A stretch of DNA of 64,000 bases from Ilyonectria destructans (taxonomy: Eukaryota > Ascomycota > Sordariomycetes > Hypocreales > Nectriaceae): positions 310,001 to 374,000 of the forward strand of contig JAHEWK010000019.1 of the NCBI GenBank assembly GCA_020740775.1, given 5' to 3'. Below, piece after piece: positions 12,127 through 23,660 of the stretch. A program made the translations under genes and the position numbers. Every line of letters begins with the position of its first letter. The first letter of the stretch is position 1. The notes beneath the pieces are model-generated. The model ran no database searches. It was not told where the DNA came from and worked only from the letters and a program-made list of their open reading frames with translations.

Positions 12127-14830
12127 AACCCATTATATCTCTAACTACTACTCTCTGAAATAGGAGGGTTAGTCGGTCAGTAGTTACCCCTGGGTTTAGT
12201 CGTGCTAAAATAAATACAGATTCAGACCTAAAAATATAGACTAAAAAGAATAATAAATAATAATATTTTCACTACTTCTCTTTCTCCTATCTAACCTAAC
12301 TTAGTCTCTAAAATCTATCTAAAAGCTATTAGAAGATCCTTATAATATATAGAACGGTTAAGTTCTCAATCTGAATCTACTCTGCTATTTACTTCTATAA
12401 TAACTGGTTATACTTCCTATTCCACTTTTTCTTCTCTATCTCATCCTAAATAACCAGCTTTCCGAGTATGCTATTTATGACAGTCAGTAATGCCGCAACA
12501 GTATAATATACTATTTCCACTCTATTGCTACCAGTACTACCCTTATCTGTTAGTTAGCAGGTATGATTATTATTATTGTATTCTCTATTATCGATACGAG
12601 TAAACCGGCATACTTGGGCTGGAAGCGACAGTATGGGTATTACTCCGTCTCACTCTCCTCGCCCCCCTTATCTGGCTGAATACCTGACCACTTATATAGC
12701 AGTGTGGCGGCGGCCTTCGATTCTTTATGCAATATATATATCTCCATATTATAAAGATAGTAAGCTTCGTCCCAGTTGTATATTATATATATCTGGCAGC
12801 TAATGCCGCCCCTATGCCAGGCCCGGATACGAGCTCCTAGGGCAGAGTAGAAGGCACTATCTCCCCAAAATATAGATGTGCGATCTTCTTCGTCCTCCGC
12901 TGCGTCGAGAGCCTGTTGGAGGGTATATGCTAGATACTCGCCTGAGGCGCCTCGCTCTGGTACTGCTGCTGTCTTGCTGTCCGGGCGCTGGGGTTGTTGC
13001 TTTTGGTGTTGTTGGATGAGGATATAGCCCTCCCGGCTTGGAATCCGCAACTTGGCTTAATGCTTGTCTACCTCCTTCTCGATCTATAAATCTTCTACTA
13101 CTATATCGAGCTGACAGAAGATATACAGCATAAGCATAACGTCCTGACGGCTCTATAGCATCGGGGAGAGGAGCCGGCTATCTATTCCCCAATCCGGATT
13201 GAAGCAGATGCGGCTACAGCCACGCCAATCCTCGATTTAGTCCCAGAAGGTATCCCAGGAGGTATTATTATTATTATTATAATTACTACTAGAGCTATTA
13301 TATAAAATAATAGAGAATATATATATAGCGGAGATAGTATTAATAACTACCTTCTGGAATTAGTATTCACTTCTATCTTAATGTAACTATATTTTTGCTA
13401 ATTATTACTAATAGATATAGTTATCTCCTTCTCTCTATACCTAAGAATATAGTTTTCAATCTGAGGCAGGATTTATTGTATCTTAGTATATCTATATAGG
13501 GCAGTAAGATTAAGAAGGATAGCAGTCTTTATACTAAGGGATTAAGCTGTATCCTTCTATTCCTTTTACCTAAAGCTTTACTAACTTCTTCTTAAGATAG
13601 ATACAGATAGAATATATCTAATATACTTTAACTTAGGGGCAGAATATAAGAGGATACTAATTGCAGATAGAGTCTTAGTAGAGGAGGCAGAATAGATATT
13701 AAATAGATTATTACTTAAGTTATTTTTAAACTTTCTTCTTACTGATAAAATTATTATTTTAATTATCCTTTTAGTTATATCAGTATAAGGAGTTAGAATA
13801 TTCCCAGTTTTTTCTTTTCTCTTATTAAAGACTGTAAATATATAACTTTATAACTACTTTACAGTTTAAGCTTTAAGCTTTAAGCTTTAAAATATAGCTT
13901 ATAAATTCTAATAAAAATCTTATAATTATATACTAAAATACAGTATATTATCGATATCTATACTGTATGACTAATCAGCCCGAATCAGCTTATTAATCTA
14001 TCCGCGCTTTAAAATCAATTGATTTTAAAGTATACGCTATTTGGAATCAATATTACTCAATAAGGAAAGTACCTATAAGGACAAATGCGGTACTATAAGA
14101 AAGCTGGAATTTAAGGCTTTCCAATGGTATATATATTGTCTTAATACAATAGCTGGATTTTGAGTAAATTGTCTATAAAAAGGCTGAGACCCCCTGGGTA
14201 ATTCCAGACTTATTCTATATTAGTATCATAACATCATACACTATCAATACACTATCTTATACTATCTTATACTATCTACCTCTTATCTATATATACCCCT
14301 TAACCTTATATCCTTTATTAGGATATTTCTTTTATAATTATATTACTTTATTCCACTGCCTTATAACCTCCAACAGATACTAATAACTAAAAATAAATAC
14401 CAATTAGTAAGTAGCCTAAAGATTTAAAACTTAAGAAGATTAGAAGATATCAGTCTATTTAGAAGCTTAAATTTATTAACTCTTATACCCCTAGAGTCTT
14501 TAGATGCATACTCAGCTGGAGTGAAGAAGAAATACAGATATTTATAGCTAAGATAAAGAATAACCTCAAGAATCTATTAATTCATCTCTATCTTGAGGTT
14601 TATTTTATCTGGGGGAGAAAATCTTAATCGTTATCTTATATATATAAGTTTCTGGAATAAGTAGTATCCGGATAGTATTAACTTGCAAACCGGTAGTACC
14701 CTACATAAGAAGCGGAATAGGGATGCAAGGGGATACAAGGTAGAGGGTCTATATAGGTAGACGCACTGCGCCTCTACTAGTTATTTTCTTTAAAAAGATA
14801 AATTAATACTTAACGAGCAGCCGCTCCGCA
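12127..14830. repeat. AT-rich relic region with palindromes; possible solo LTR
   Basis: Mostly RIP-like AT-rich sequence. A minus-strand open frame of 136 codons at 12640-13050 has an ordinary start and stop but no recognisable family. A stretch around 13960-14380 has LTR-like parts: a TATA box (TATAAAAAGG near 14175) and an end resembling CTCCAACA near 14375. I found no matching 5' terminus or target duplication, so it stays a candidate. Other structures are a 24-bp perfect palindrome at 14007-14030, a 10-bp inverted repeat AACCTCAAGA/TCTTGAGGTT at 14562-14600, and iterated CTTATACTAT at about 14254-14280. Confidence 0.4.
14007..14030. repeat. 24-bp perfect palindrome
   Basis: Two exact 12-bp arms, CTTTAAAATCAA and TTGATTTTAAAG, meet without a spacer. 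It lies inside the AT-rich relic and upstream of the TATA-like motif of the possible LTR. Function unknown. Confidence 0.8.
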
Positions 14831-15131
14831 CTAGAAGCCATACGGCGGCCATAATAACAATCCGGCCAACAGATCATACAGTAAATCTACGACCATATCA
14901 AGCGTCTTAACGACGAGGGCCACTCTCTCCAGATAATATAGGTTCCAACAGGAGAGGAGGATTTCGCGCTAAGACTAAAAGCCGAAGCAGCAGCCCGGAA
15001 GGCTACAGAAGGAGAATGCAGACCAAATATACTACTATATCTAGTAAGATCTATAAGGATAAGACTAGTAATAATTAAGTAGCAGCAGATGGCGTTGCGT
15101 CAAGCACTACGGTAGATGCAGTCCAAGCCTG
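14831..15131 (+). pseudogene. RNase H C-terminal fragment of a fungal LINE-type ORF2
   Basis: The plus frame reads SGQQIIQ, then IYDHIKRLNDEGHSLQII, then VP-GEEDFALRLKAEAAARKATE. This is the layout of the last part of the RNase H domain in fungal non-LTR elements and the basic region after it. Stops are of RIP type, including a TAG where W is expected before VP. The catalytic N-terminal part of the domain is missing upstream. Another LINE fragment from a different family begins at 15311 on the opposite strand, so this is a junction of two broken elements. Confidence 0.6.
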
Positions 15132-15310
15132 ATGGATCCCCAGATTCCCCGCTTTTCTCTCCCTAACCACTATTCACATTTGCCTGCCAGCCTCTGTAGA
15201 CAGCGGTTCTCTACTGATTCATACATGATTCTAGGCTCCCCCGGGTCATTTGACCCTCTGCTTCGCGGCCTTGTACCTACAGTCTCCACCCAGTGCTCAG
15301 CTTCGTCTGG

Positions 15311-16420
15311 TTAGGTCTCGATCCTGAATTGCCCAAGGATCTGAGTCAGTTCCATGAACTTGATTGCCTTTGTGGCTGCTTTGCGCTCGTTCAATATCTT
15401 CCGGAGGTTGTTTCGTCCTTGGAGGCGTCCTAGTTCCTGTTCCCGAAGTTGTCGATGTTGGCGACAGCGCAGGAGGATATGCGCCACCGTTTGTCGGTCT
15501 GCTCCGCAGGGGCATCTGTTGTTCGTGATGCCCGGTACCCTCCGGTTGAAAAGGAAATCCTTGAGCCCTATCTTCTCCGTCCGCAGCTGTGTGAGAAGTG
15601 CGCTTTGCTTCTTTTTGAGTCTGTCATGCAGTTGCAGGACCCCTGCTGAAGGGTCTAGGCGTATGTCTGAAGGATGCTCGGCCGCGTGTTTCGGTTGTCC
15701 AGTTGATCTCCCAGGATCTGATGGTCTCTTTATGAGCCCACGTTTTCAAAGTTGATCGAAGTGGATATAGGTGTTGTGGCTCTATTGCCTTAGGTCCCGT
15801 AGGACCTTCTTCTCTCCAACCTGTGGCCTCCTTGGCTGCTAGGTCTGCGTCTTCGTTGCCTCGGATTCTCGTATGCGCTGGGACCCACCTGATTTCAGTG
15901 ACAAGACCCCGTGACTGAAGCTGCTCGATCTGTTGTGTGATGCTTTTGAGCAGGTACGCTCCAGACTTGCCCTTCGGCTTGGCAGTGAATCGAATGGCGG
16001 CTTGGTTGTCCGTGTAGATCAATAACTTGCTTCTGTCGTTTCCGTTGTCTTTGTCTTCCTGCGCGATCTGGAGGGCTAGGCTGATGCCTTGAAGTTCACC
16101 AGCGTAGACGGTGGATGTCCTCTCATCTCCCATGTATGCGCTCCGAGTTTCTAGTGTGGTGGTACAGACTGCTGCAGCTCCGATGTGACCATTGATGCCG
16201 CTGCCATCCGTATAGACATTGGGTTCATTTTGCACAGCCTGCTCGTGCCTTAGTTGTGCCTTCTCTGCGTTTTCCTCGATGAATGTCTGTGGTCCGCGCC
16301 ACCACGGAGGCACGATATATGGGGGGATGGTTTCTTGTTTTTGGATGTCGGGCCCCTTCCTGTCCCTCATGGCTCGCTCAATTGCTGTTCTGGGGCTGTG
16401 TCTCTTTTCTCTTCTCGCTC
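15311..16420 (-). pseudogene. Tad1-like LINE ORF2 fragment: RNase H plus C-terminal zinc-knuckle region
   Basis: Reading leftwards, the frame carries an RNase H domain: YTDGSGINGHIGAAAV with the first Asp, a Glu in VYAGELQGI, the third Asp in IYTDNQAAIRF, and IRWVPAH-GNEDADLAAKEA with the last Asp. Near 15650 a one-base frameshift moves the reading to another frame, which continues VLQLHDRLKKKQSALLTQLRTEK-GL and then a CPCG...HILLRC motif like the Cys/His box of Tad1-clade LINEs, ending at a TAA at 15311. No reverse transcriptase is found upstream, so the copy lacks its 5' part. It is not RIP-saturated: GC is normal and the only clear lesion is the frameshift. Confidence 0.8.
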
Positions 16421-19400
16421 CTCGCCTTCGTACTGCTGTTCAGCTCGACCAATTCTCCCGAGAGAGTCAACGTTATGTTTGAAGATCTGCTGTTAGATTG
16501 GCAGGAGATAGGTTTCCACGTCAAGTGCTGGTATCGAAGTTGCTCTGAATGCTCCACTGATGATCCTGGGATGCTTTGACAAGCCTGATATCCCATGACA
16601 TCTTCCTTCACGCGTCTGTCACGTGTTACTAAGACGGACTTGCCGTGGTTTACCCGGTGGGATGAATTACTTCTTGGTGCAGATCCGACCGGAGGACCCG
16701 AGTTTATGGTACGCCGTCCCGATTTGCACCTAATTTGCAAGGCAACAGCCGACATCGCTGATCACGGCGCCGACAGCGGCTTCTTCCCCTTTCCAGCTCG
16801 TTAGAAGAAATACCACATCATTCCTTTGCTTCCTGCCGCGGCCTACTACTACTACTATCACTGCATAACGCGGCCTGGCCTGTCCTTCATCCATAACAAC
16901 AACTGATGGTCATGCAGTCGGTAGAAGTTCGGTTGTTGTTAGATGAAGCTGCTCTTTAATGATGGTGCACGGACGAAAATGTGGTTTCCTGTGGACAAGT
17001 GCGAAAGTGGAGGAGCGGAGGGTAAACAATGGGCTGCTTGGCCAGGGGAGAGAATCGGCCAGTGGTAAGACGGTATCACGGCTCCAGCTCGACGTGGTCA
17101 CCTCGAAAGAAGTAGGCTTGTCACTTTATGGACGGATGGTACGGATGCAAAGGCGGAGACTGGGGCCGTGACATAGGCTTTGGTGAGAACCATGGCGTCC
17201 GCTCTTGATGCCATTCTGGGTCAAGAGGAAAAGTTGGGGATCGCCCGTAGCGGGCCGGAATGCCTCCTTCCGCTTCTCCTCTCTTTATTGCCGCCTAAAT
17301 CCCATCCGATCGAACTCGGCAGTCGGAACATGACCCGGAGTTCCAACTTCTGGGGACTGGCTGGACAACAAGGATAACAAGCCCAAAGTCGGACTAGTTT
17401 AACCTCGAGAGACGGCAGGTTTTCAGGTGGGATGGGAGGGAGATGTGAGAATGCAAACTGCCATTTTTTCCTGTTCGCAATTGGGCGGAAAGGGACTTCC
17501 AGAGTCAAAAGCGGTTCGTGTCTAGAAGTGATTGGCCGAGCGTAGGGAACGAAAATCAACTTGGGATGATGTCTGAGACATGCTCGGGCGCGGCCTGGTT
17601 CTTGTATTTCTTTCCGAGTCTCTCCGCGGCACTCAACTTCGGAGGCAGCCGCTTTTCGCTCCGGATTTGGAAAAGGGAAAGGATTGGCTAAAATCCTTAG
17701 TTGGCTCGCCCCGAAAAACTCGGTGTGCTAGATACGACATGATGGTCCGCTGGTTTGATGAGATCCCTGTTGGGATGGGTTAGCGTTGCGAAAAGGAGTT
17801 GTCAATCAGTCACTCGGCTCGCCCGACAGCTGACAACACAACGGACGAAGGTCAATTTCTTCATTTGTAATCCCTGACAAAGAGCCTGTATCTATACCAC
17901 TGGTACATGCTCGAAGGCACCGGGGTACTTTTGTCCTGGCAATCAACCTTCTAGAACTAGCCAAGCCTGTGTCTCAGCCAGCCCGAACCCGGACCCTTGG
18001 GGTTTTTTCAGGCAGGGAATACAGCGGTAATTCCATGTCAGAAGGCCTCAAAGGACGCACTTAATGGCAAGATGAATGCAAGAAATAAGCTGGGAATGCG
18101 GAGACTCCAGGGTCTGTGCAATCCGTCCCGCTTCAAACCCAAGAAACAGGTTTACACTCTGCTCCCTCCATCAAGTCAAGTTCGGCTCAAGAGAGGGGCA
18201 ATTATTTCCACGGGCCGATGACTAGTTCATGTCTCAACGTCCAGCCTGGTCCGTCGGTCGGACAGCGGGCTTTCTGCCGCTCGAGTCTCGCCAGCCCCGT
18301 CCAACAATAGGATACGCGGTGCAACGTTCGGACGGGCAAATTACCAGGCGTCACACATCACACCATCTTAAAGACTGGTGGCATGCATAATTTCTTTTCT
18401 CAGTTGAGGCAGACTGAGACGTGCATGGATTTGAAGGTGATGGCCATTCACCGTTTGCAGTCTCAGCCTGTCTCCGCCATGTCTCACACTAACTGCCATT
18501 CATTACTTGGGTTTCTGGGATGCAGCAAAAGAAGCAATTCCCAGCGCTTTGGTCAACCACATAAGGATTAATGGGCTATGCAGCACATATCCTGCCTTTC
18601 TCAGAAAAGCACATATGACTAGCGCACAGTTCGTTTTTCAGGGATGTGATGAGATAGTCGCATTTCATTGGATGCTTATTGACAAGGCCTCTTTCACTCA
18701 TGTTATCTCTTCTCTCAGCCACCCTGTTTCTATGACCCCAAGAAATCAATCAGCCACAAAACTTCACTTGGTGACCGAGGAGACACTGGGGGAAATAAGA
18801 TGACAATCAGCTGAAATAACAGCAGATCCCGGTGCTTAAAATGAGGCAGTGCCCGTGGTTCCCACATCCTAGGGTTATACAATCTTTTAGATTACAGACT
18901 AGACGAACCCTGTGATTTTAGACCATAAAAATCATTAAAATCCGATCTTATCACGCATCATGAGATCGGATGCTTCAAGCGCGAAGAGCAGAACAAGCTT
19001 GATCGGTCATTCCTCCCTCCCTCCCACCCCCCTGTTTACACTACCCCTCCAAGCCAAGACGCCGCCTGGGAAATAGTTTATGCTTTAGCCCGAATGGTTT
19101 GTCTTGGAAAAGTCGCTGCATTAACAGCATTAAAAGATGACAAGTGTGGCATCACGGGCGCCGTGTGGACACAGAGGCGCTGCTCGGGCCAGCGCCAGCA
19201 TTTCAGTGCAAAACGGCAACCGGACCGCGAGACAAACAAAGCCTTGGGTCGTCTAGTGGACCCCAACCTTTCGCAACAGCTTGTGATCACTCTAGGCTAT
19301 ATTGTCTATGATTTAGCATGCATCGTTAGCACGACCGGCAACAGACCTCAGCCGCCAGACACGGCAAGTATCCTCACCACCCGGCCTCTCCCTATACACA

Positions 19401-19981
19401 GCTTTCAAAACGCTCTCAAGTGGCCTTGTCCAATTTGCGGGAGATTGACCGAGTACAGGGCTTTTGTTCGCGGATTTTAGCGGCGAGTAGGCGGCCAATG
19501 AGGACCTTGGAACTCTTGCATTATGAAAAAGGGCTTGCGATAGTGCATACACCCGGTCATAAGGTCAACCATCGAGATGCCACCACGTAATCATAGATGG
19601 TCGCAAATCGCATAAGGTAAACGAGTAAGGGTAAACGCAGCTGTGCTGTTCACCTATCGTCTGAGACATCCCGTGAATATCGTGAATCACTGCGAGTCTA
19701 TCCCCCTCTTGGCTCGCAGTTCTTCTCGCCGATCCGCTCTTCAATCCCAACAGCACACGCATCCTGCATCCAGTACAAAGGGAATTCTCTATTACATTAC
19801 CCCTCCTCTCCAGGAAAATATGATCTGCGCTGTCTTAAATAACAGTCTCAGCGCTGCTGCATGTTGCAGCTCGTTACCCCTTCTCTAATATCCACGTAAG
19901 ATCAACAACCTAGCCTTTGGCCTGCTAGGTCACAAAATAAGCAACACTCCTCTTTCTTCCTTTCATCAATAGCCGAAACAC
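16421..19981. other. Long region without a recognised gene
   Basis: About 3.5 kb of normal base composition. All open frames are short, start at arbitrary ATGs and show no domain I recognise; the longest, 19094-19480 plus, has no family resemblance. Small structures seen are a CTA microsatellite near 16842-16857 and an 8-bp inverted repeat TCCGATCT/AGATCGGA at 18941-18970. It may hold unannotated non-coding transcripts, the kinase-like gene's promoter or a gene too diverged for me to see. No tRNA-like cloverleaf was noticed. Confidence 0.4.
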
Positions 19982-20903
19982 ATGATCCTAGAGGCGATGG
20001 AGTCAACCAACGTAGCTTTCGTGAGCTCCACCTCGACCCTGCGCCGAGTCGCGGACGGCATGATCATGAAGTGTCCTGCCAATCTCAGCAAGGAGATGTG
20101 CACCGCCTATGAAAAGCAGGTAGAGGATATTGGTCGCAACTTCGAAGTCGAGCGGAAGATCCTGGAGTTCCTAGGAGATCATCCCCGAACTGTCAAGTCA
20201 GTGTGTCCCAGCTTCGATGATCGATATACCATCCCGTGTCCAACACTCCTTTAGGTATCGTGGATGGCAGGAAGACAAGAAAGCCTTGCTCTTTGTCGAA
20301 GCGAGCCATAGCAGTCTCCAGCTATATCTCGATCATCACGGCGTCCCATCGCAGGACAATAAGCGGAAATGGTCCCGTCAGGTCATCAACTGTCTCGAAT
20401 ACATTCATCGTCGGGGCATCATCCACTGCGATATTCGTCCCGAGAATTTCCTTGTCCATGCCACCTCCGAGACGTCACTAGATATTTGCCTCTGTGACTT
20501 TGGTGGATCGTCATGTGAAGAACTTGGGTTAGATGGCCTAGCACTCCCGACTCCTGCCTTCCTCGATCCCGCCGCCTTAGACGAAAGCGAGACATCAGTA
20601 TCCACGGACATCTTCAGCCTCGGATTCATTCTCTATTTCATCCAAACGGGGTACTGGCCCTTCAGAGAAGCTGGGTTTACATGGGACACTCGTGAAGAGG
20701 CAGATGAGTACGAGCAGAGAGTCGAGCGGCTTTACAGACGGGGCAAATTCCCCGACGTGGACCACCTTTTTGCCGGACGAGTCATGGTGGGATGTTGGAC
20801 CAAGAGGTACATGAGTGCTGAAGAAGTCCTTTGCGATTGGGATTTTGAGGTCGATATGGAACCTTTTGAAACGTTGTGTCCCGCCGCAGATGACCAAAAT
20901 TAG
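19982..20903 (+). CDS. Protein-kinase-like protein, 2 exons, apparently intact
   Basis: Exons 19982-20196 and 20255-20903 are joined across a 58-bp GT-AG intron (AA|G completes a Lys codon), giving 287 residues. The catalytic loop reads HRGIIHCDIRPENF: the Asp and Asn of a protein kinase are present, but HRD is HCD and the usual Lys after Asp is Arg. The metal-binding motif DFG is present (LCDFGGSS). The activation segment leads into STDIFSLGFILYFIQTGYWPF, with the Asp and Gly of helix F. The N-lobe is short; MIMKCP could supply the ATP-binding Lys, and no clear glycine-rich loop is seen. It resembles the small kinase-like proteins expanded in filamentous ascomycetes. Substrate and activity are unknown. 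An alternative start is Met6. Confidence 0.8.
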
Positions 20904-21087
20904 GCAGATACTAGCCCTTCACCACGCTTCTGATCAGAAGTTGCTCGAAGCGCTTCTCCATGTCGTCCCGCTTGTTCCCGTTAGAGAAGATATGCAATCC
21001 GCTATTCTAATTCACCAATCTCCAGCTGGCGTCGACGTATTCTTCCGTCTTGATGATACAGCTCCTGTTCCTGTTGAGCCGTCGTAG
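20890..21087 (+). CDS. Small hypothetical ORF overlapping the kinase-like stop
   Basis: A 65-codon frame starts 14 bases before the end of the kinase-like gene in another frame. It reads smoothly (LLEALLHVVPLVPVRED...VDVFFRLDDTAP) but matches nothing I know. It could be a chance frame in the 3' untranslated region or a remnant of a longer C-terminus. Translation is not supported by any other sign. Confidence 0.15.
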   Translation: MTKIRQILALHHASDQKLLEALLHVVPLVPVREDMQSAILIHQSPAGVDVFFRLDDTAPVPVEPS

Positions 21088-21720
21088 TGGTGATCCCCAG
21101 GAGCAACGAAGGAAATTAAAGGTCAGCTACTGACCTTATTCTCTAGGCGTGTTTCTCTCCGCTATTGAGGAGATAAACCATTGTTGAATAGCTCGGGTGA
21201 ATTACGCTTGCACTGCTATCGTTCGGCTCTCTCTTCTTGTCAGTTGATATAACATGCCCGATGTGCGTTGTCTTGTGGAGCCGTATCCAGTTCGACTTTT
21301 TGCTGTAAATCCGTGCCTAATTCCGGCACCGGGAACAAGTATTATAACGGCCGCCTCCTTCAACCGACGGCCTCCAGGATAGTACACTTGTCGCATTCCC
21401 AGGCACGTCGCTTGAAGCATCTCTGGCGCTCGTCGAATTGTAAGCTTGGAGTTTGTGACGGTACAAGAGCACGAACGAGGTCGGGTGCGACTTGGGCAAA
21501 ATGATTGTTTATAAGGAGAGAAAGAGATTCCTAAGGAAAGCTCTCACTTAAGCTATTTACACAATATTCATAAAGTGAGACTATTCACAAAGTATGAAAG
21601 TCACATGATCTTTCCCTCGCAGAGTTGTTCTGCCAGAACTCAACGGTCAGCCATTCCAGCTGATGCTTCATTTCATTCTGATTCAGCTGCGAGACATTTC
21701 CTAGGCGGGATGTAAGATTC

Positions 21721-21750
21721 ACCTGTGTATAATCTACCTGTGTATAATCT
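21721..21750. repeat. Two tandem copies of a 15-bp unit
   Basis: ACCTGTGTATAATCT occurs twice head to tail with no mismatch, just outside the proposed end of the hAT element. The rest of 21088-21778 holds no gene I recognise. Confidence 0.8.
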
Positions 21751-21794
21751 TGGATGACGGGCAATCACCTAGACACTACAGTGGGACGGTTCAC

Positions 21795-21910
21795 CAGCGC
21801 TGATTTCAATTCAAGTAAGTCAAGTTCGGGGCTCTAACTTGATTACTTGAAATAAAATCGTCCATAAACTTAACTTAAATTGAATTGATATACTTGAATT
21901 GAAAGCGCTG
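21795..21910. repeat. Foldback (hairpin) repeat, possible hAT subterminal structure or MITE
   Basis: The ends are inverted: CAGCGCTGATTTCAATTCAAG on the left and CTTGAATTGAAAGCGCTG on the right. Inside is a second inverted pair built on TCAAGTAAGTCAAGTT / AACTTGATTACTTGA. CAGCGCT would suit a hAT-type terminus. The 8 bases on each side do not match, so there is no target duplication to prove an independent MITE. It lies within the 3' untranslated part of the hAT relic. Confidence 0.6.
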
Positions 21911-22012
21911 ACCTGAGGCCAGAATGAAGCAAATTTGGTACTCTCACGCCTCTCCTCCATCCCAACCCATCAGGTCGCCACCAAAGCTAACCACCTCGCC
22001 CACAGTGATCGC

Positions 22013-22207
22013 TTAATAGCCTAGCCAATTCCGTAGGCACTGTATTTCCTCTATTATCTTGGGGCTTAAGCTGTCCCTTTGTGAGCTTACTGTTAACTTT
22101 GTGACATTAAACGTCCGCTCAGGATCGACAGATATAGCAGGAATTGTCAGGATGTCGAGGGCAAACTTGCTCAAGCGTGGATATTCTCCTTGGTGGTCCC
22201 CCACCAT
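22013..22207 (-). pseudogene. hAT transposase C-terminal dimerisation domain
   Basis: The frame carries the family's C-terminal signature: YPRLSKFALDILTIPAISV, then PERTFN, SSQRDSLSP and IIEEIQCLRNWLGY before the stop. Just upstream a one-base shift separates it from a WW-containing segment (near 22200-22220) that normally precedes this domain. It is the best preserved part of the hAT relic. Confidence 0.85.
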
Positions 22208-22209
22208 AA

Positions 22210-23144
22210 AATGGGGTTCAAGCTCTCTCGCCGGACTGGCTCTTGACTCATATAAACTCCAAGCTTATATTCTTCCTCCCATTATATACCGATCGTAGCT
22301 CTGTACCTACTGGTCGAATTGACTGGGCTCGTCTTGCCGCATTGCTTTTCCTATTATGGTTCTCGTTGTATCGGACTGCTCTATACGCGGATACTGTTGT
22401 TCGAAGGATTCCCGGATACTGTTCTTAGCGTCCTGTAGCCACACTAGTTGCTCGTGGCTAGTCCAGTTCGCCTCAAGCTAAGACACGTTCTAGTGCGGAG
22501 AAGAAAACGGCAGCCGGGTAAAGTGGCGATAGGCCAAGGAGAGTGTAATGCTTATCAAGCTTTGACCAACAGTTATTGATAGAGATTTGTATGTATCGTC
22601 GGTGGTCATCATTAAGATCTCAGTTTGCAAGAATGCACTAGTATAGTCGTCTCGAGTGTGCTGTGGCAAGTGTTTGTCGCGTCCGTGACCCTGGTCAACC
22701 CGCGGAGTACTACATCCTGAGACACTATTAGCAATATAGCCATAACGACGAGCGAATATGAACTAGAAAGCCGTACCCGTGGTTGCCGAGGCTCTGGGAT
22801 TCCGTAGCTCATCAGCAGGTGGCGAGAATATCAGTTTTTGCTCCTCGAAGAAGTTAAGCAAATATTGCATTCTGTTGAGATACAATCTGCAAAAGTAATG
22901 GGTACCCACACTGATGGTAGTATGAATGTAGTATATATGCCTGGTCCTTTCAACACATTCCGATCATCACTTCCCACAAGGCGCCATAACGGCCTTCTTT
23001 GGCACAACCCTAGCACCTCATGGTGGTTTTGTAGAGTGGTTTGAGTAGACTCTATACCTCCGCCAACAGAAGCCAGTCCTGTGGCGAAAGCCGATCTTGG
23101 ACAGGCATACGTTGTCGGGGCTCTGCCGCCTTTATTTCGAAATA
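22210..23144 (-). pseudogene. Badly decayed middle-to-C-terminal part of the hAT transposase
   Basis: Most of this stretch has no continuous frame. One segment at about 22833-22885 reads MQYLLNFFEEQKLIFS, which fits the helical part of hAT transposases between the catalytic core and the dimerisation domain (the L-x-FLLNHFEE-K region). The rest is assigned to the element only by position. Confidence 0.5.
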
Positions 23145-23149
23145 TGTGA

Positions 23150-23399
23150 TGTCACATTCTGGGGTTATCGTAAGACGCCTGGAATAGCTTCCAGACCGGG
23201 TGCTAGGAACCCGGTCTGGACTACGGTCTCAGACCCCCGGCAGGTGGGTCCTCCGGTCTCAGACCTCCGGACCTCGGTCCCGGAGGCTGCCGGAGGCCGC
23301 CCTCAACTTCATCTATAAGACCGTTCCCTAGCCCTTCGTTAGATAGAAAATTAAGAGCTTTCATCATCATCATCCTGATCCTATCCACTCAGTGTGACA
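23150..23399 (+). mobile_element. Solo LTR (TGTCACA...TGTGACA), 250 bp, TSD TGTGA
   Basis: The sequence begins TGTCACATT, ends AGTGTGACA and is flanked on both sides by TGTGA (23145-23149 and 23400-23404). It contains a TATA-like motif (CTATAAGACC near 23313). The same family occurs in the opposite direction at 41486-41733 with its own 5-bp duplication, so termini and length are confirmed by two independent insertions. No internal retrotransposon sequence follows, so it is a solo LTR left by LTR-LTR recombination. It sits inside the hAT relic. Confidence 0.88.
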
Positions 23400-23404
23400 T
23401 GTGA

Positions 23405-23660
23405 TGATGTCACATATCGGGATATCGGATTTCAACGGCTATTACGGAAGTGAAGCTTTTCCTTCATCATCGTAGGTGTTTATCGCCACCTGCCTCGTCA
23501 CCGGCCTCGTCACCAGCCTAGTTTTTCTTCAATCAGGTCTATAGCTAGCTAAAGCTAAAGACTCGGAAGCATCCGGATCTCTTCGTTTAGAAGACTGACC
23601 TAAAGGCCCTCATTAGATAGGAAGAATATCAAGAGCTTCTCACACATATGATCATTTCCA
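23405..23660 (+). repeat. Diverged LTR-like remnant related to the adjacent solo LTR
   Basis: It starts TGTCACAT three bases after the neighbour's TSD and later has segments matching the neighbour in the same order: an AGAAGACTG-type block, a CATTAGATAG block and AAGAGCTT. The middle is unalignable by eye and I found no clear right end or TSD. It is probably an older copy of the same LTR family, or a tandem arrangement of two. Confidence 0.4.

Noticed and set aside
17180..18803. A gene built from the many short frames in 17-19 kb
   Set aside because: No frame shows a domain, a consistent intron chain or coding-like bias that I can defend.
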